Source: Gamarada debralockiae (lineage: Eukaryota > Ascomycota > Leotiomycetes > Helotiales > Hyphodiscaceae). Taken from it: a DNA stretch of 64,000 bases. The position numbers and the translations under genes were made by a program. The DNA is taken from the NCBI GenBank assembly GCA_002803225.1, contig NXFV01001281.1, positions 1 through 64,000 of the forward strand, in the 5' to 3' direction. Within the stretch, counting starts at the first letter, position 1; every line of letters starts with the position of its first letter. The notes below the pieces were generated by a model. That model had not been told where the DNA came from. It ran no database searches and saw nothing but the letters and a program-made list of their open reading frames with translations. Positions 11,076-23,900 of this stretch are shown in pieces.

Positions 11076-12885
11076 ATGATCAAGATGGCACCCGTGATAA
11101 AGAACTACCGGACCATTGCAACGGAGAAAAGAGCCCAACGATGGGACAAGATTCCAAAAGACTGGCGAATTCCAGAAGAACAATTTCAAGATGCTCTTAA
11201 CGTCATGGACATACCGGTCACATGTGGGCTGTTGAACGAGACGGAGCGCGCAATCACTTCTGACTACGACGCAACAGCACTTCTTGAAAAGCTCAAGGCT
11301 AGGATTTGGTCTGTTGAGCAAGTCATTGTGGCTTTTTGCAAGAGGGCTGCCATTGCCCAGCAGCTGGTCGGTCCAATGAGCTGTGGTTGAAGAGAGCTTG
11401 CTAATCATAAGACCGTGGCAGACGAATTGTTTGACCGAGATATTCTTCGACGAGGCTATTGAAAGAGCAAGAAAGCTTGATCTGGACCACGGCGACAAGT
11501 TTCGCGAAAAAGACCTTCCGCCACTGTTTGGGCTACCAATTTCACTCAAAGATAGCTTCCAAGTCTCGGGATATGATACGTCGACCGGGTTGGGTTGTTA
11601 TACATATCAGCCATCAGAGGAAAATAGCGCTCTTGCCGCTGTGCTGATTGACTTAGGTGCGGTTCTTTACTGCAAGACCAACCTCCCCCAGTCAATCATG
11701 ACTGGAGATAGTGACAACAATGTTTTTGGAAGAACTTTGAACCCCCGCAACAAGATGCTGACGGCAGGCGGGAGCACCGGAGGGGAAGGCGCCCTCCTTG
11801 CCCTCCGAGGGAGTATTCTTGGAGTCGGCACTGATATTGCTGGGAGCATTCGGGTCCCGTCAGTATGCAATGGGATTTATGGATTTCGGCCTAGTGTAGG
11901 CTTAGTCCCTCATGGTGGTGTACGAGACCTCACGCCGCCAGGAACAGATGGTGTCCGTTCGACGGCTGGACCCATGGCGACCTCACTTCGGGACTGCGCC
12001 CTCTTCATCAAATCAATACTTCAAGCAGACACTTGGAGATATGACAGCACAGCAATCTCGGTCCCATGGGTAAGTCTCAAACCCACAAAGCAGCTCCGGA
12101 TCGGCCTTGCCGAAAATGACGGCGTTTATACTCCTTCGCCGCCAGTTCGACGCAGCTTGAAGCGGGCCGTTGATCGTCTCCTGCAAAGCAACGACATTGC
12201 TATAATTCCCATCACCCTGTCAGACGTCAAACTTCACTGTCAAGACCTCGTCAGTTACTTGACGTTATCGGGAAGCAATGTGAGCTATAGGTCTCTTGCC
12301 TATAAGTTGCAGGCTAACAGACGAAGCACTATTACGAACAGTTCGCAAGAACAGGAGAGCCAGTTGTGCCATCTCTCGAAGCAATCGGCCTTCTATCAAT
12401 GCCAGAAACGACGCTTCAAGGCCTTTTAGACCTAAATGTCCGTCGAGCCGAGGCTGCTAAAACGTACCTCAAACTATTTCGCGACAACAGTTTGGATGCG
12501 ATTCTGATGCCCCCGGCGCCTCATACGGCAGTTCCTCTGGATACCTGGACGACGGCGACTTATACTGGCCTGTGGAATTATCTCGACTATCCAGCCATTG
12601 TAATTCCTGTAGACCAGGTGCGAGATATAGATTGTGCCGACGACCTGAGCAACGCCAAGTTTGGTCCAGATGACGAGAGGCTCTACCGTCTTTGTAGGCA
12701 CCATTTGTTTCCCAACTGACCTTTCTGGAGCTTTAGCTGACAAATGCTTCCCAGATACCGGCCCAGAACAGTACAAGGGCGCGCCAGTCTGTATTCAGGT
12801 TGTAGGATATAGGCACCGGGACGAGGCCTTGACGAAGACGGCCGCCGTACTGGACTCCATCATAAATGGCAATTTCAGTAGTTAG
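11076..12885 (+). CDS. Amidase (amidase-signature family), 4 exons, 550 aa
   Basis: Hydrolyses carboxylic amides; this fungal subfamily is related to acetamidases and GABA-amide hydrolases. Exons 11076-11366, 11422-12279, 12321-12693 and 12755-12885 join in frame. The Ser-Ser-Lys triad is visible as Lys140 (ISLKDSF), Ser215 (AGGSTGGEGAL) and Ser239 (GTDIAGSIRVPS), with the same spacing as mammalian FAAH (142/217/241). The second Ser of the usual GGSSGG motif is Thr, which is not the catalytic one. Intron 1 uses a GTCGGT donor and intron 2 is only 41 nt, both unusual but needed to keep the family frame (QQL-TNCLTE; SGSN-TKHYYEQF). The start is the first ATG in frame. No signal peptide, so probably cytosolic. 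It converges with the Zn2Cys6 gene, a possible pathway regulator. Confidence 0.88.
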
Positions 12886-12923
12886 ATCTCGGCATAATTC
12901 TCCTCTACAGGACTACACTAGAT

Positions 12924-14336
12924 CTAAAGGCTACCAAAGCAAATTGCATCAATTGAATGTAGTACAGGACAAGGTTTATGCATCGAATCAAACCAACGAC
13001 TCGTGAGATTCACGTCTCGCTCGCGCCAAACTCTTGACAAGAATGTCTTCATTGCCTTTTGCAACACTGGCGCGTAATGATCAACGTAGTCGTCCACATG
13101 TTGGAGTGTCTTGATGCGTAGGCTAGCGTCTCGAATTTCGACGGCTGCAACCATGAATGGCAGCGTTACGAACCGCATCGATCGCTTCGTGACTCGTTGT
13201 GCCAGGTCAAGTTCCATCATAACTTCCTTTGACCATACGTCGGCCTGACCATCCTCCTGACCGAACGGATATCGCAACCGATGGCTCACCAGGAGCGCTC
13301 CCAAACGGTACGCCTTCGCTTGAGCAAGAAGGTTAACGATTTCTGCCGAATCAAACTGCTCGACAAGTTGGTCCGGGTGCGACGGCTGCCAGGTCTCCAC
13401 AGCAGCGTGAGTGTAATCTAGCTGTTTTTGGAGGCGGGCCAAAATACTCGTCTCGGTTGTGTTGATAAGTGAGTTGCTGATCACACAGAGGTCGTAGTAG
13501 TAGGGTAAGAGAGGTAAACAGAGACCAAGGCGGTGGTCAACAACAGAGGATGGTAGTTGAATTCTTTGTGTCGGTTTTTGCCGATGAATGAGGCAGTCTA
13601 TAGTCTCCAGCAGGATCAGAAAACTCTGCCACGGATCGTCGTGTTTACCGCGGTTTGCTGTGCCCACGAATGGACTAGTTGTGCTGAGACAGTAACGGCA
13701 GATTTCTGGAACTCCGACCCCGACGGTTGAGTATATAGAGAAGGCCAGTGCGCTTCCCAGCGTATGACACAAGACTGCATCCTGTGAACCAGAAACAGGC
13801 AGCGAGCGTAATGTGCTCATGGCCGTCGATATGTGGCGGACACTGATACTCGTGTTTGCGTCTATTGCAATACCGGATTGAAGCTGCTTTAGCGAAATAG
13901 CGCATGCCAGATAGGCGTCCTTGAGTATTGACAAAGCAGCTGGCAGCTGGATGGTAAGCGACTGTTGCTGCTCAGCTTGAAAGCTCGGGCACACGACGTA
14001 GTAATCTAGGCTTCTGGGCTGGCTCAGGAGAAACATTAACAGCTCTTTCTCCTCGGGCTGTAGGTCAGGAATATTGTCCAGCCACGAGTCGATACCAAGT
14101 TGGCATGGCTCCGGTTTTCTGGATTTGTTCGATGTCTTTCCCGTGGCAGGGTGCTTCTTATGATTGGGCCTTCTACCCGCGGGTCGTACTGGTCGTACTG
14201 TTGAACAGGTTAATCCCAGTCTATCGCATCGAACACAGTGGACGGAGATCGTTGCACGCTCGCAACGTTCTTTGAGCTCATAGCATCTGTCGCATGCAGT
14301 CCTCATCTTTAGACTCTTAGTTACGGATGCCGCCAT
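12924..14336 (-). CDS. Zn2Cys6 binuclear-cluster transcription factor, 470 aa
   Basis: The N-terminus carries a GAL4-type zinc cluster with Cys15, 18, 25, 34, 37 and 44 (C-X2-C-X6-C-X8-C-X2-C-X6-C), followed by a basic linker (RPAGRRPNHKKH) and a mostly helical C-terminal region without a clear fungal_trans motif, as in AflR-like small regulators. Single exon. The frame is open 34 codons further upstream, but the ATG at 14336 places the cluster at the usual distance from the start. It runs toward the amidase with a 38-bp gap between stops. A nuclear DNA-binding activator role follows from the family; targets are unknown. Confidence 0.88.
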   Translation of the reverse strand: MAASVTKSLKMRTACDRCYELKERCERATISVHCVRCDRLGLTCSTVRPVRPAGRRPNHKKHPATGKTSNKSRKPEPCQLGIDSWLDNIPDLQPEEKELLMFLLSQPRSLDYYVVCPSFQAEQQQSLTIQLPAALSILKDAYLACAISLKQLQSGIAIDANTSISVRHISTAMSTLRSLPVSGSQDAVLCHTLGSALAFSIYSTVGVGVPEICRYCLSTTSPFVGTANRGKHDDPWQSFLILLETIDCLIHRQKPTQRIQLPSSVVDHRLGLCLPLLPYYYDLCVISNSLINTTETSILARLQKQLDYTHAAVETWQPSHPDQLVEQFDSAEIVNLLAQAKAYRLGALLVSHRLRYPFGQEDGQADVWSKEVMMELDLAQRVTKRSMRFVTLPFMVAAVEIRDASLRIKTLQHVDDYVDHYAPVLQKAMKTFLSRVWRERDVNLTSRWFDSMHKPCPVLHSIDAICFGSL

Positions 14337-14946
14337 CCTGCTTGGAAAGTAGGGCGTCGACTTGAGGATACAAAACTGATAATAAGGGTCAACGATACTA
14401 TAGTGTCGACACGGTGGGGATGCAACTGAATCAAGCACGATCCACCAGATACGGTGGAGAATTGCGCCGACTACGGAAGGAATTCCGAGTCGGCGATCGG
14501 CACAAGGCCTGCCTGGTCATCCATATGAGTCATGCCTGTAGTGGGTCGAAAACAGCTCCTGTTAGGCGATTGATGACACTAGTACTCTGACATGCGCGTC
14601 CAATATCCTCCAAGGTTAATTACTCAATTGGAATGAATGTCCCAGGCTCTTCTTTAACCCAAGAGATGCCTTTGCTATCTATGATTGTTGAAGCGGATCG
14701 AGGGATTGGTATCTTATGCTCCACTCACCACAGAAGTTCAGCGCAATCGAAGTTCATTTGAGTGATGATAGTGAACGCGGAAAGTGTCTGTCACACAGAG
14801 GCTTGCAAAGTAATAGAACGATATAGAATCGAGCTTCGAAATGATACCTCATCCCCGAACGAACGTCCTCCATCATGCTTTGCGCCAAAATTCCCAAGTT
14901 AAAATATGATCAGCCCGGTAATCTTTCAGTTACACATCCGCAACCC
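14337..14946. other. Intergenic: promoter of the Zn2Cys6 gene and 3' end of the retropepsin-like gene
   Basis: No open frame of note. An ATTGG (inverted CCAAT) occurs near 14629. Nothing else recognised. Confidence 0.45.
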
Positions 14947-16338
14947 TCACTGAACTCTGGCTTGATAACGTCCTAACTTCTTCTGAAACCAATCATCCCC
15001 CCAATATTTCACAATTGTCTCCTTGTTTGGGTTGAGAAATTTGTTGACGTATTCCTGGTCATTGGCCCATCTTCTCCGTCTCGAGTCCTCTTCCGTGATC
15101 TGTCCATACGCTCTCCAATCTCCAATTTGGCCCTCCTTCGCTTCGTATTGACTGTCAGCCTTCTGCATGTCGTCTCTGAGTTTCTCCTCTCCCGTTATTG
15201 CAGGCCTTGGTGGGACGGAACCTTCTTTGCGTTTCTTTTTTGACGCTGTCCCTATACAGGGAGTGAGTTGAGTGCTCGTCGAATGGGCAAAGTTACCGGC
15301 ATGTTGATTATAGGCGTCGATCGTCGCGAGAAGTGTCTCTCCAAGAACAGCAAGTTCCCGGAGGTCATCCAACACAAAAAATGTCTCCGAAACACTAGTT
15401 TTTGGCCCAATGGTTCCGCTTCCAACCTTCCCCCGAGTGCCTGGCCCTGAGGCATCCCTTTCGATAAGTCGTTGTGGTGGAGCTGCATTGTTGGTAGGCT
15501 GGCAACATGATACCACCGCTTGAATGCTTCCAATGGGCTTACTTGTGGAACAGTCTGCCCAGTGTATCAATATATCATCGGCTGGGTCCAAGGGCTTTCC
15601 GCCGAGCTCGTAATATCCTAGCATCCTTGCACAGTCAGAAGATATCGAACTGATATCTGCACCTGTATCTGGAAGTGACCAGATGCAGACACCATCCAAC
15701 CAACAGAGAAATCTCTCCCCGGTGGTACCAGTTGATCGTACTGCAGGTTTTCGCTTTGGCATCTCCACAATCTCATCCAACCTGCTCTGGTGTTTGTCTA
15801 ATGTCCGAGTTGATCGGAGGAAGCGTCTCCCAACCAGGATATCCGACTGAAGCTCTTTGAACACGAAGAACTTGACCAGCTCATGCTTACGACGCTCATT
15901 GGGGAACTTGCAACGAATGTAAGCAACTCCGAGACTACAGAATTTGCGAGCTGTGAGCGGCAGTGTAAATGTTGTGGAATCTGGTTTGATCGAAGTCTTT
16001 ATTCTCCTAACAAGGTTTCTGCTGATACAGCTCTCCTCGCTGCCTGAGTCAGCACACGCCTTCGCGACGAGGGAGCCGTTAAGAATAATTGGCAGGAGTT
16101 TCGGTTTTGCCCGGAAGTGTAACAGGAGGAGGGGGGTTTCTGCGATGCCATTGGCAGTGCTTGTTTGACTATACCTGTCCATAGAGCCGCCGGTCAGTCC
16201 AGCTGAGCCAAAGTCGCCACAGTCCATGCATTTACTATGAGAGCAGTCGGAGCATGTATTCCCCCGCAATGCGGCGTTGACGTCCGCATCACATTGGGAA
16301 CATCTCCACCAGCCACTCACATTAGGTGGCCGTGGCAT
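14947..16338 (-). CDS. Zinc-finger protein with two retropepsin-like aspartic protease modules, 463 aa
   Basis: Single exon from ATG 16338. Residues 10-40 form a Cys-rich finger (WWRCSQC, CSDCSHSKCMDC) of the kind heading many fungal proteins. Module 1 has DSG at 97-99 (ACADSGSEESCIS) and the retropepsin closing motif ILVGRRFL at 167-174. Module 2 has DTG at 224-226 (LPDTGADISSIS) and VLGETLL at 331-337. Each module has the flap-to-closing-strand spacing of a retroviral-type protease monomer, so one chain could form a pseudo-dimer. The C-terminus is charged and helical (EEKLRDDMQKADSQYEAKEGQ). No RT or integrase is nearby, and codon use and GC are normal, so it looks like a host gene rather than a live retroelement. 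Confidence 0.75.
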   Translation of the reverse strand: MPRPPNVSGWWRCSQCDADVNAALRGNTCSDCSHSKCMDCGDFGSAGLTGGSMDRYSQTSTANGIAETPLLLLHFRAKPKLLPIILNGSLVAKACADSGSEESCISRNLVRRIKTSIKPDSTTFTLPLTARKFCSLGVAYIRCKFPNERRKHELVKFFVFKELQSDILVGRRFLRSTRTLDKHQSRLDEIVEMPKRKPAVRSTGTTGERFLCWLDGVCIWSLPDTGADISSISSDCARMLGYYELGGKPLDPADDILIHWADCSTSKPIGSIQAVVSCCQPTNNAAPPQRLIERDASGPGTRGKVGSGTIGPKTSVSETFFVLDDLRELAVLGETLLATIDAYNQHAGNFAHSTSTQLTPCIGTASKKKRKEGSVPPRPAITGEEKLRDDMQKADSQYEAKEGQIGDWRAYGQITEEDSRRRRWANDQEYVNKFLNPNKETIVKYWGDDWFQKKLGRYQARVQ

Positions 16339-17904
16339 CTGGTGAGGTCAAGATAGTAGCAATAGGGAAAACCAGTCCATAGGCTTTGGCCTAGGCAGCT
16401 TTTTGATTGCATCTAGCAAGGTGAAACCGGACAAGAAGTGCTCTGTAACAGGTCCTGGTGTAAGATTGAAGGGGCCGATAGTATCAGAGGCGGACGAAGG
16501 ACCTGTGTCTGGAGAAACCGCCCGAGCGGTTTAGACGCCACTGAAGGGTTAATGTCCAGAATGTCTATATCCGTCAGGATCTAATAAGATAACTTGCATT
16601 GAACCCGGGAGCAAATTATATGAAAACTCTGAAATCTGGGTTCGGGCTCGTCTTGTGGCACCTGCTCGACGGGAGCATAATATTTTGAGGTAATGACTAG
16701 GACCACATAATATAAGACCCATACGACCTCAATTCAAGATGGTAGTTTGCACCGCTGCTATCTGGCTCTGAAATTAACCCATCTTGTGCACTAAAATATC
16801 TTCCCTGCACCACCAAAATTGAACTCATAATGAACCTCCGACGAGAAGCACCCGCTTCCATGTTATACTAAGTATCAGTAACGTGGTATGGGAGCACTCG
16901 CAACAACACCTCTGTGAGCGCGCCTAATCAGTCATATCCGCCCGGACACTTGTCCTCCCATCCCTCAGAACAGCGACGGACTGTTTTCTCCCATCAATCG
17001 AACTGCAACTTTCTCATTAGGAACCGCACTCGACTACCAAATGACAGACAGGCATCAAGGCGTCCACTGACCCTAGCATTGACATCCGATCTGTCACGCA
17101 CCCTACTGCGACGCAAATCCGAAACTGAAGACAGCTGCAGCCTTTGTGGCTCTTCTTTTTGGATGATATAGAAGACAGCGGCTTCTCTTATTTTGCGAAA
17201 TTTCAGAATGACTGGAGAGAAGCCCGAGAAGTGAGATGTAACCCCGCGGGTGTAGAGGCGCGATTGCAACATTGTCAGAATCGCTCAGTAGGTCAAGCAG
17301 CAACCTCTCTTACGGCATACGACTTTCACAGCATCTGAAAAGGTTGCCCAATCCGAAGGATCACTTCTCTCTCGAAGGAGACGGGGGATGCTCTACCTTC
17401 GTACACTTCAGCAAGGATCGACTCTCGACAGAACTCGAGCCATTGACGTCCTTAGCGGTCATCATCCAGTGACTTTACCATGCAACCACGACTTCGTGCT
17501 CTAATACTCCCTCCATCAACAGATAAACAAAACTCACTCCCTCACATGCAAATCACCACATCCAGTCAAGGAAAGAGAACCCACCACATCTCAAAAACAT
17601 CTATTTCCTTCCTACCACTCATTGGCTATATACAAAAATCCACACAAAACGAACGGCTAATCTTTCATTTCCAATTCATCCTCCACGCTCCACGCTGTGC
17701 TATGATAAACAAGACAAAAGAAAGAGAAACGACGAAAGTGCTGGGGTATATGCATTCTGTCTGTGCAACAAGTCTCCAAGCCATCCTCCCCGGGTATCAA
17801 TCTAGCGATTAGTGTATATATCTACGTCTCCATTCATCTTTCCCCGACTTCCATCCCTCACAAATCATAAACAAAAGAAATCCTCCTCAGATTTGTTGTA
17901 ATTG
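16339..17904. other. Intergenic, no gene supported
   Basis: Holds the promoter of the retropepsin-like gene and the 3' untranslated region of the coiled-coil gene. Short plus-strand frames at 16914-17171 and 17480-17812 show no motifs. CT/CA-rich near 17500-17680. Confidence 0.45.
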
Positions 17905-20900
17905 TTATCGGCCCATCCCTGCGCCGAACATACTATCATCCACCGTACTCTCATCATCATCGTAAAACCCGGCATCACTGAAGTCCTCTACGCGGGCATC
18001 ATTATCATAGCTACTCTTCCGCATCATGGGTGACGTAGCCGGGTGTCCACTTCCTGCCCTATCACGTCGCGGGCTTCCTCTCATTGGCTGTTTTTCCTGT
18101 GCTCGAGGCGTCATAGATCGTGGCTGATTCACAAGCTGCTGAGCCGTGAATCGAGTTCCCGTGCTGCCGAAGGCGGTTGGTTGCACACCTCCATTTCCGC
18201 CCGCTAATGGACTTTGGCGAAGGTTGGAAGCAGGAGGTGTCATCAGACCAGAGAAGAATCCTTGCGTAGCAGGACTAGCTCTTGATGGAGTAGCGCTGCG
18301 TGTACGTCCAGAGTCAGAGATGGAGCCTTCACGGCCCTTGCGCCAGTTGCCCCAAGCTGCTGCCAAAGGCCCAACGGCTTGCGCAACACGAGGAGTAGCG
18401 GCATCGCGAAGACTTGCAGCAATATTAGGGAGGTTGAGTGCGGAACCGCCATTCATAGCTCGCTCACGCTCTTGCTCTTCCATTTGCAGGTTTGCGCGCA
18501 GACGGATAGCTGCGTCCTTCACTTGATCAAGATCATAATCCTCAGTCTCCAGAGCGCTGACGATATCCTGGAGATCAGATTTGCGCACAGCAAGGAGTTC
18601 GCGAAGCCAGAGGATTTCGTCGTCTCGTTTGGAGATCTTGATGCCGGAGTCGGGATCAAGTGATGCGACCTGTTGTTCGAGCTTCTCGATTGTTTGTTCG
18701 CGATCTTGGAGTTGTTCTTGTAGGACCATGATTGATTCGCGGAGTGCTTGGGGAGAGATCTTCTCTGGTAACTCTATGGCTCGAGAAACGGCTTGTGAAG
18801 ATGACATGCTTGCTGAGCGTGCTGCCTTGGCCGCGGCATTGGCTGCTGATTTGGCGACTTCGAGCTTGTCTTCCAAGTGTGAGACACGATCTTGGAGGTG
18901 TTCGGTCTTGGATGAAGAGAGGGAGAGGCGTTCTAAGAGGTGCTGTTCGTGACGTTGGGCATCCTCGATGGCGTTGTTGAGTTGACGTTCGTGTTGTGTC
19001 TGCAAGTCCTCGACTTCATTGGCGTGTCTGACCTTCAGATCATCGAGAAGTATCTTCTTGGAAGTGTTGGCTTCTTCGAGGAGCATCTCGTGTTTCTCTC
19101 GAGTAGTGTCTGCGTCTAACTTCACCTGATCCAACTCGGCACGCAGACGGGAGACTTGGTTCTCAAGATCTTCGCGAACAACATTGACTTGGTTGTTGGC
19201 GGACTCAATCTCAGCTTGCATGTAGTGTCTTGTTCGTTGCACCTCAGATAAACCAGACTCTCTCGCCTCCTCGAACTCTCGCTGGTATCTCATGGCATCC
19301 TTCTGAGCAGCGTGACTCTCGTTCTTCAATTCCGCTACCAGGGCCTCCAGTCTTTTACACTCACTGACAGCTCTCATACCCTCCCTCTCACCATTCTCTA
19401 GTCGTTGGCATTCCAACTCCAGACGTTCCCTAGTCCGGGCCTCCGCTTGGAGCTTGGCATCCAGAACTTCCTGGCGGGCAATAAGCTCCTGTTCCTTCTT
19501 GGCGCGTCGGGCGTTCTCTTCGGATATTTCGCGGGCCGCAAGAGCCATGTCCTCCTGCAAACCCATTAACTTCCCTCTCATACCCTCGCGGACTCGGATA
19601 CTTTCCTCCATCTGGGTTCTCAGGCTATCGATGGTTCTTCTCAGGTCCTTGTTGGTCTCATTGGCCTGTTCTGCATCTTCGCTATGCCTCTTGGCGGCTT
19701 CCAGTGCCCGTTCGGCCTCCATCTGCCAGCGTTGGATTTCCTGTCGAGCTTCTCGGAGGTCGCCTTCGGCGATAGCAATTCGGTTATTGTAGTCGGATTG
19801 AGATTTCTGGGCGTTGTCTTGGGAGGCCTCCAGTAAAGCAATCTTCATCATCGTCTTGGCTCTGGACTCCTCGGCAGCTCTTACCTTCTGGTCGCTCTGA
19901 TCCACAATCTCGCGGATCTTCACCTCTCGCTCATCCATAGCTTCACGAAGACGATCTTCTTCCTCAGATGAGATACGAAGCAGTCTTTGGACCTCAGCAA
20001 GGCGGTCCTCAGCAGCTCGTCGGTTCTTAATCTCCTCTTCAGCACAAGCCTCAGCCCGACGGAATCGTTCTTCAAGATCTGTGATCTTGGCTTGAGATTC
20101 GGCAGATCTGGTCATAGCGGACTCTTCAATGCTGCGACGGTTCTTGATCTCATCCTCGGCAGTTGCTTCAGCACGACGAAGTCTCTCTTCAAGATCGGCA
20201 ATTCTGGCATCCTTCTCAGCTGCATTTGCGATAGCAGTCTCATCAATGACAGGCTTGGGAGAAGCTGGCATTCTTCTCTCGACAGCTTCCTCGACAATAT
20301 TTCTGAGGTCCTCTCCACGGAGATCGAGACGCATAGACTGACCAAACTGCTCCTTCATCTCCTCCAAAACCTTAATTACATTGCTGGAATCGGGAAGGAC
20401 GGCAGGGGTCTGGTCGGCAGTTTGTGGTCTTGACATTTGATGGGAAGCAAGAGCTTCCGTAACAATAGTCCGGATCTTCTCAAGTTTCTTATCTCTTCTC
20501 GGGCTGAGTGATCTCCTTGGTGCAACTTCCTCATCATCTTCATCATCAGCGTCACTGAGTGCACCAGAAATGCTTCGTCGGTCTCTGCGACTCGATGGAG
20601 CTCGTGCTGCTATCATCTCAAGAGACATCTGGATTGTCTCAAGAGTTCTCTCCAAGGGATTTAATCTCTCAGCCAGTAATCCGCCAACGAGGTCATTGAC
20701 ATGGTTGTCGAAGAACCGAGCACGAGGTTGAAGCTTAGCTTCTTCAGTCTCACTGAGAACATCGTCCCAGTCGCTGGCAGGCAGGCTGCTTCCGTTGTTA
20801 AGGCGATGGATTGGTGATGGATAGGGTAGGACTGGTGGAGATTCTCCAACAAATGGATCATCTTGCTCACGAGAGAAGATTCTCTGCGGCAGCGTCTCCC

Positions 20901-23900
20901 CCGGTAGTGCTCGGAATCGTCCAGGGCTTGGACTAGGAGCGTCGCTGCGCATGAGATTCTGAGGTTGGAGACGAATTGGAGAGGAGTTATCCGGATCGGG
21001 CATTTGGATCTGTTTTGCAGGGCTCGATTGATGCCAGATTGGAGTTTCGGTCCCACGAGGAGCAGATTCCATCTCGACTTCATTGAGATGACGCATGACA
21101 GCATCGATCTCCTCGAATGTAGGTTCGTGTTCCTCGACGTCGTCATGAACGTCCTTTGGAGGGCTCTCTGGTCGTGGCAAGGCAGCCTGGAACTTGGGCA
21201 TCTCATCCGGCTGCATGTCGAATGTGGGAGACTCGGCTTGAACAGGGGGTGTCGGGCTTCGAGCATATCTTGAAGCAGAGAGACCTCCAAGACCACCAGT
21301 CTTAGGAAGAGAGACCGGCGGTGGCACGACAACTGGGGCAGGCTCTGGCTTGGGCTGTTCACCACCGTATGTGAAATTAAATGCTCCTGGTCGGAACTCG
21401 AACGGCTTCGCAGTAGCGGACAATGAGTTCTTTTTGTGAGCCTTCTTCGGGGGCTCAGGTTTCGTGGGCTCTTCCTCTTCAACTGGGGAAACCTTCTCCT
21501 CTTCAGAAGGAGCATAGGCACCATAACCAGGAAGGCCAGATCCATATCTTCGAGAGATGAAAGGTCGAGCAGCATTGAAGTCCTCGGCCTGCTTTTGTTC
21601 TCGGAATTCCCAGGGAGAAAACTCCTTTTCTTGCTCTGGTGACTGTCTGCTGAGATTTCGGGAGTGAGACTTCGGCGGGATCTCAGGTGCTTCCTCTCCG
21701 CTATCACCAAGAGGAGCAGAGTTTTCCTTGTCCGCAGGCTTGGCCGTTGCAGGCAGGGTCTCCTTTGGCGGTGATTGTTCTCGAGTTGTTTCTCCAAGCG
21801 GCATGCTGGGCTCAGCAAACAAGGGAACTGAATCGCTGTCATCCCTAACTCCACGAGCTCTCTTGGCACGACTTATGCCTTGAGTAATGTGGCCATCTTC
21901 GTCTTCCACGGTCTCGTCTTCCACCGTCCTAGAATGGCTGCTATCCGGTCGAATAATAGGGATTGCTTTGTTCTTCTTCGGTGGTTTCGTGATTCCGAGA
22001 AGGCTTAAATCAATGTTTCCAAAGATGGAAATTCGACGACCTTCGCTACCTGAACCACCGCTCCCAACAGAATCGGAGAATTTGGAATTGAGAGGAGTAA
22101 ATGCGGGTGCATCGGGTCTGAACGAAGGACCACCAGCAGAGAAGTTAAACTCGCTTTGGCCTGGAGTGAATACGGGAGCAGCCACATTGATCTTGCTCTT
22201 CGAGCTGTTGACCGAGTGGTTGCTGAAGTGGCTTGAGGTTGTGGATAGCGGTGGCGCAAAGCCTGGATAGGCAGCAACTGGTGGCTGAAAGTTGCTCCCG
22301 TTGAACGTAAATTGACTCGGCTTGAAGGTGTTCGTCGGATTGAACTTGAATTCCTTCGCCTCTACATTAAGCTTTGACATCGACGGCTTGGTAGCATGGC
22401 CAGGATGAGGAGCGCTGTTTTCACTGTAATTTGGCTTGGAGTCAACCCATGGATTGCTTGACGTTGACAATGATCGATCATGACCTCCAAGGCTAGACAA
22501 ATCCATGGGCTGAATGGGCGTGCCCAAGTTACTTGGATTGGTCTCGATATCTGAAAAATCTTTCTCGTTCTTATTGGTATTGAGAAGACCAAGCTTTGAT
22601 TCCGGTGCACTTTCCTCGCTGTCCTGGAAAGGACGTTGAGAAAGCGAATGACCTCTGCTATGCGGCTGGGGATGATGCAACACAGGACCATCATCGGAGT
22701 CATCCACAGCATAGCGAGAAGAAACAAGACCACCAGTCATGGAAGAGACATTGCGAGTATGCGAGGGTTCTGGCTTCTTGCTAAAACGTGTCTCTTCATC
22801 GCCATGGTCTGAATGAGGACTGTAATCCTCATGCTCAAGTTGTCGTTGGAATTGTTCTTCCAGATGATACTCGGCATCATCAATCTCTTGCTGCAAGCTT
22901 GCACTCGGATTGTGTCTAATTTGTCTCGCTTCTGGGGTCTTGGACGGACTCTTCGAGGGTGCCAAGGTCTCATCATCATCGATTTCACGAACTTCTTGGA
23001 GACGTGGCGAGGCTCTAGCGCCAGCTTGGAGCTGCAATTGTTGTTGTTGATGAAGCTGATTTTGCAACATTTGCTGACGCTTCTGCATTTGAGACATGAC
23101 ATCGCCTTGGGGAAAGTATCCGTCCTGTGCAAAAGGCGAAGTGGGAGAAACGATAGCACCAAGTTTTTGCAAAGCTGGCGATCCGCCTCTTGCGCCTTGT
23201 TGGTAGAGCATTGGTTGTGGTGACCAAACATTAGGAGATTGCTGCTGCGGATACTGGAATGGCGATCCAAAAGGATGATCTCCACTAGCAAACGAGACCG
23301 ACTGCCTTGGGTTGTATTTTCCTTGCATGTGTGCGTGCATAGAAGCTGGAGAGGCAATCGAGCCAGGGTTGGAGCTCTGGCTTGTTGACATTCCTGCGCC
23401 TGGCATCAATGCTGGAGAGAACGGGTTCGGGTGATGAGTAAGATGACTACTCGAAGCTGATGACGTTGGCAATGGCGGCGAGAAGGGTAACGGGGGATAT
23501 TGCATCGATTGCATTGACGCGTGGCGGCTCATGTTGGACGCAGCCGGAGATATTGTAGGGGCTGGATCCTCGTCACCAAATGAAACTCCTAGAGCACGAA
23601 GCTTGGCTTCCGACAACTCCTTGACATATGCGTCCCATTCTGTTTAATCATAGATATTAGTAAATGTAGTATATGGTGCAAAATAAATAGGCCAAATAAC
23701 AGTATTCGTTTCAAAACAGAGGCCATTGTATGTTGGTGCAAAGAAAATTTACAACTTACCACTTCGATCAGGAATGCTAACTCTGAAAGATCTCTGCTGT
23801 CTTTCGTGATTCATGTCAACCGCCTGTGGCCATGGGCAACGACTTTGGCCTTCACCACCCTCATCATCAATATTATGGCTCTGACCAAGATTAAATCCCG

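Noticed and set aside
20661..21869. 402-codon open frame on the minus strand inside the coiled-coil gene
   Set aside because: It is an overlapping +1 frame of the large gene on the same strand; composition is Arg/Ser/Leu-rich with no motif, as expected for a shadow of a low-complexity coding region.
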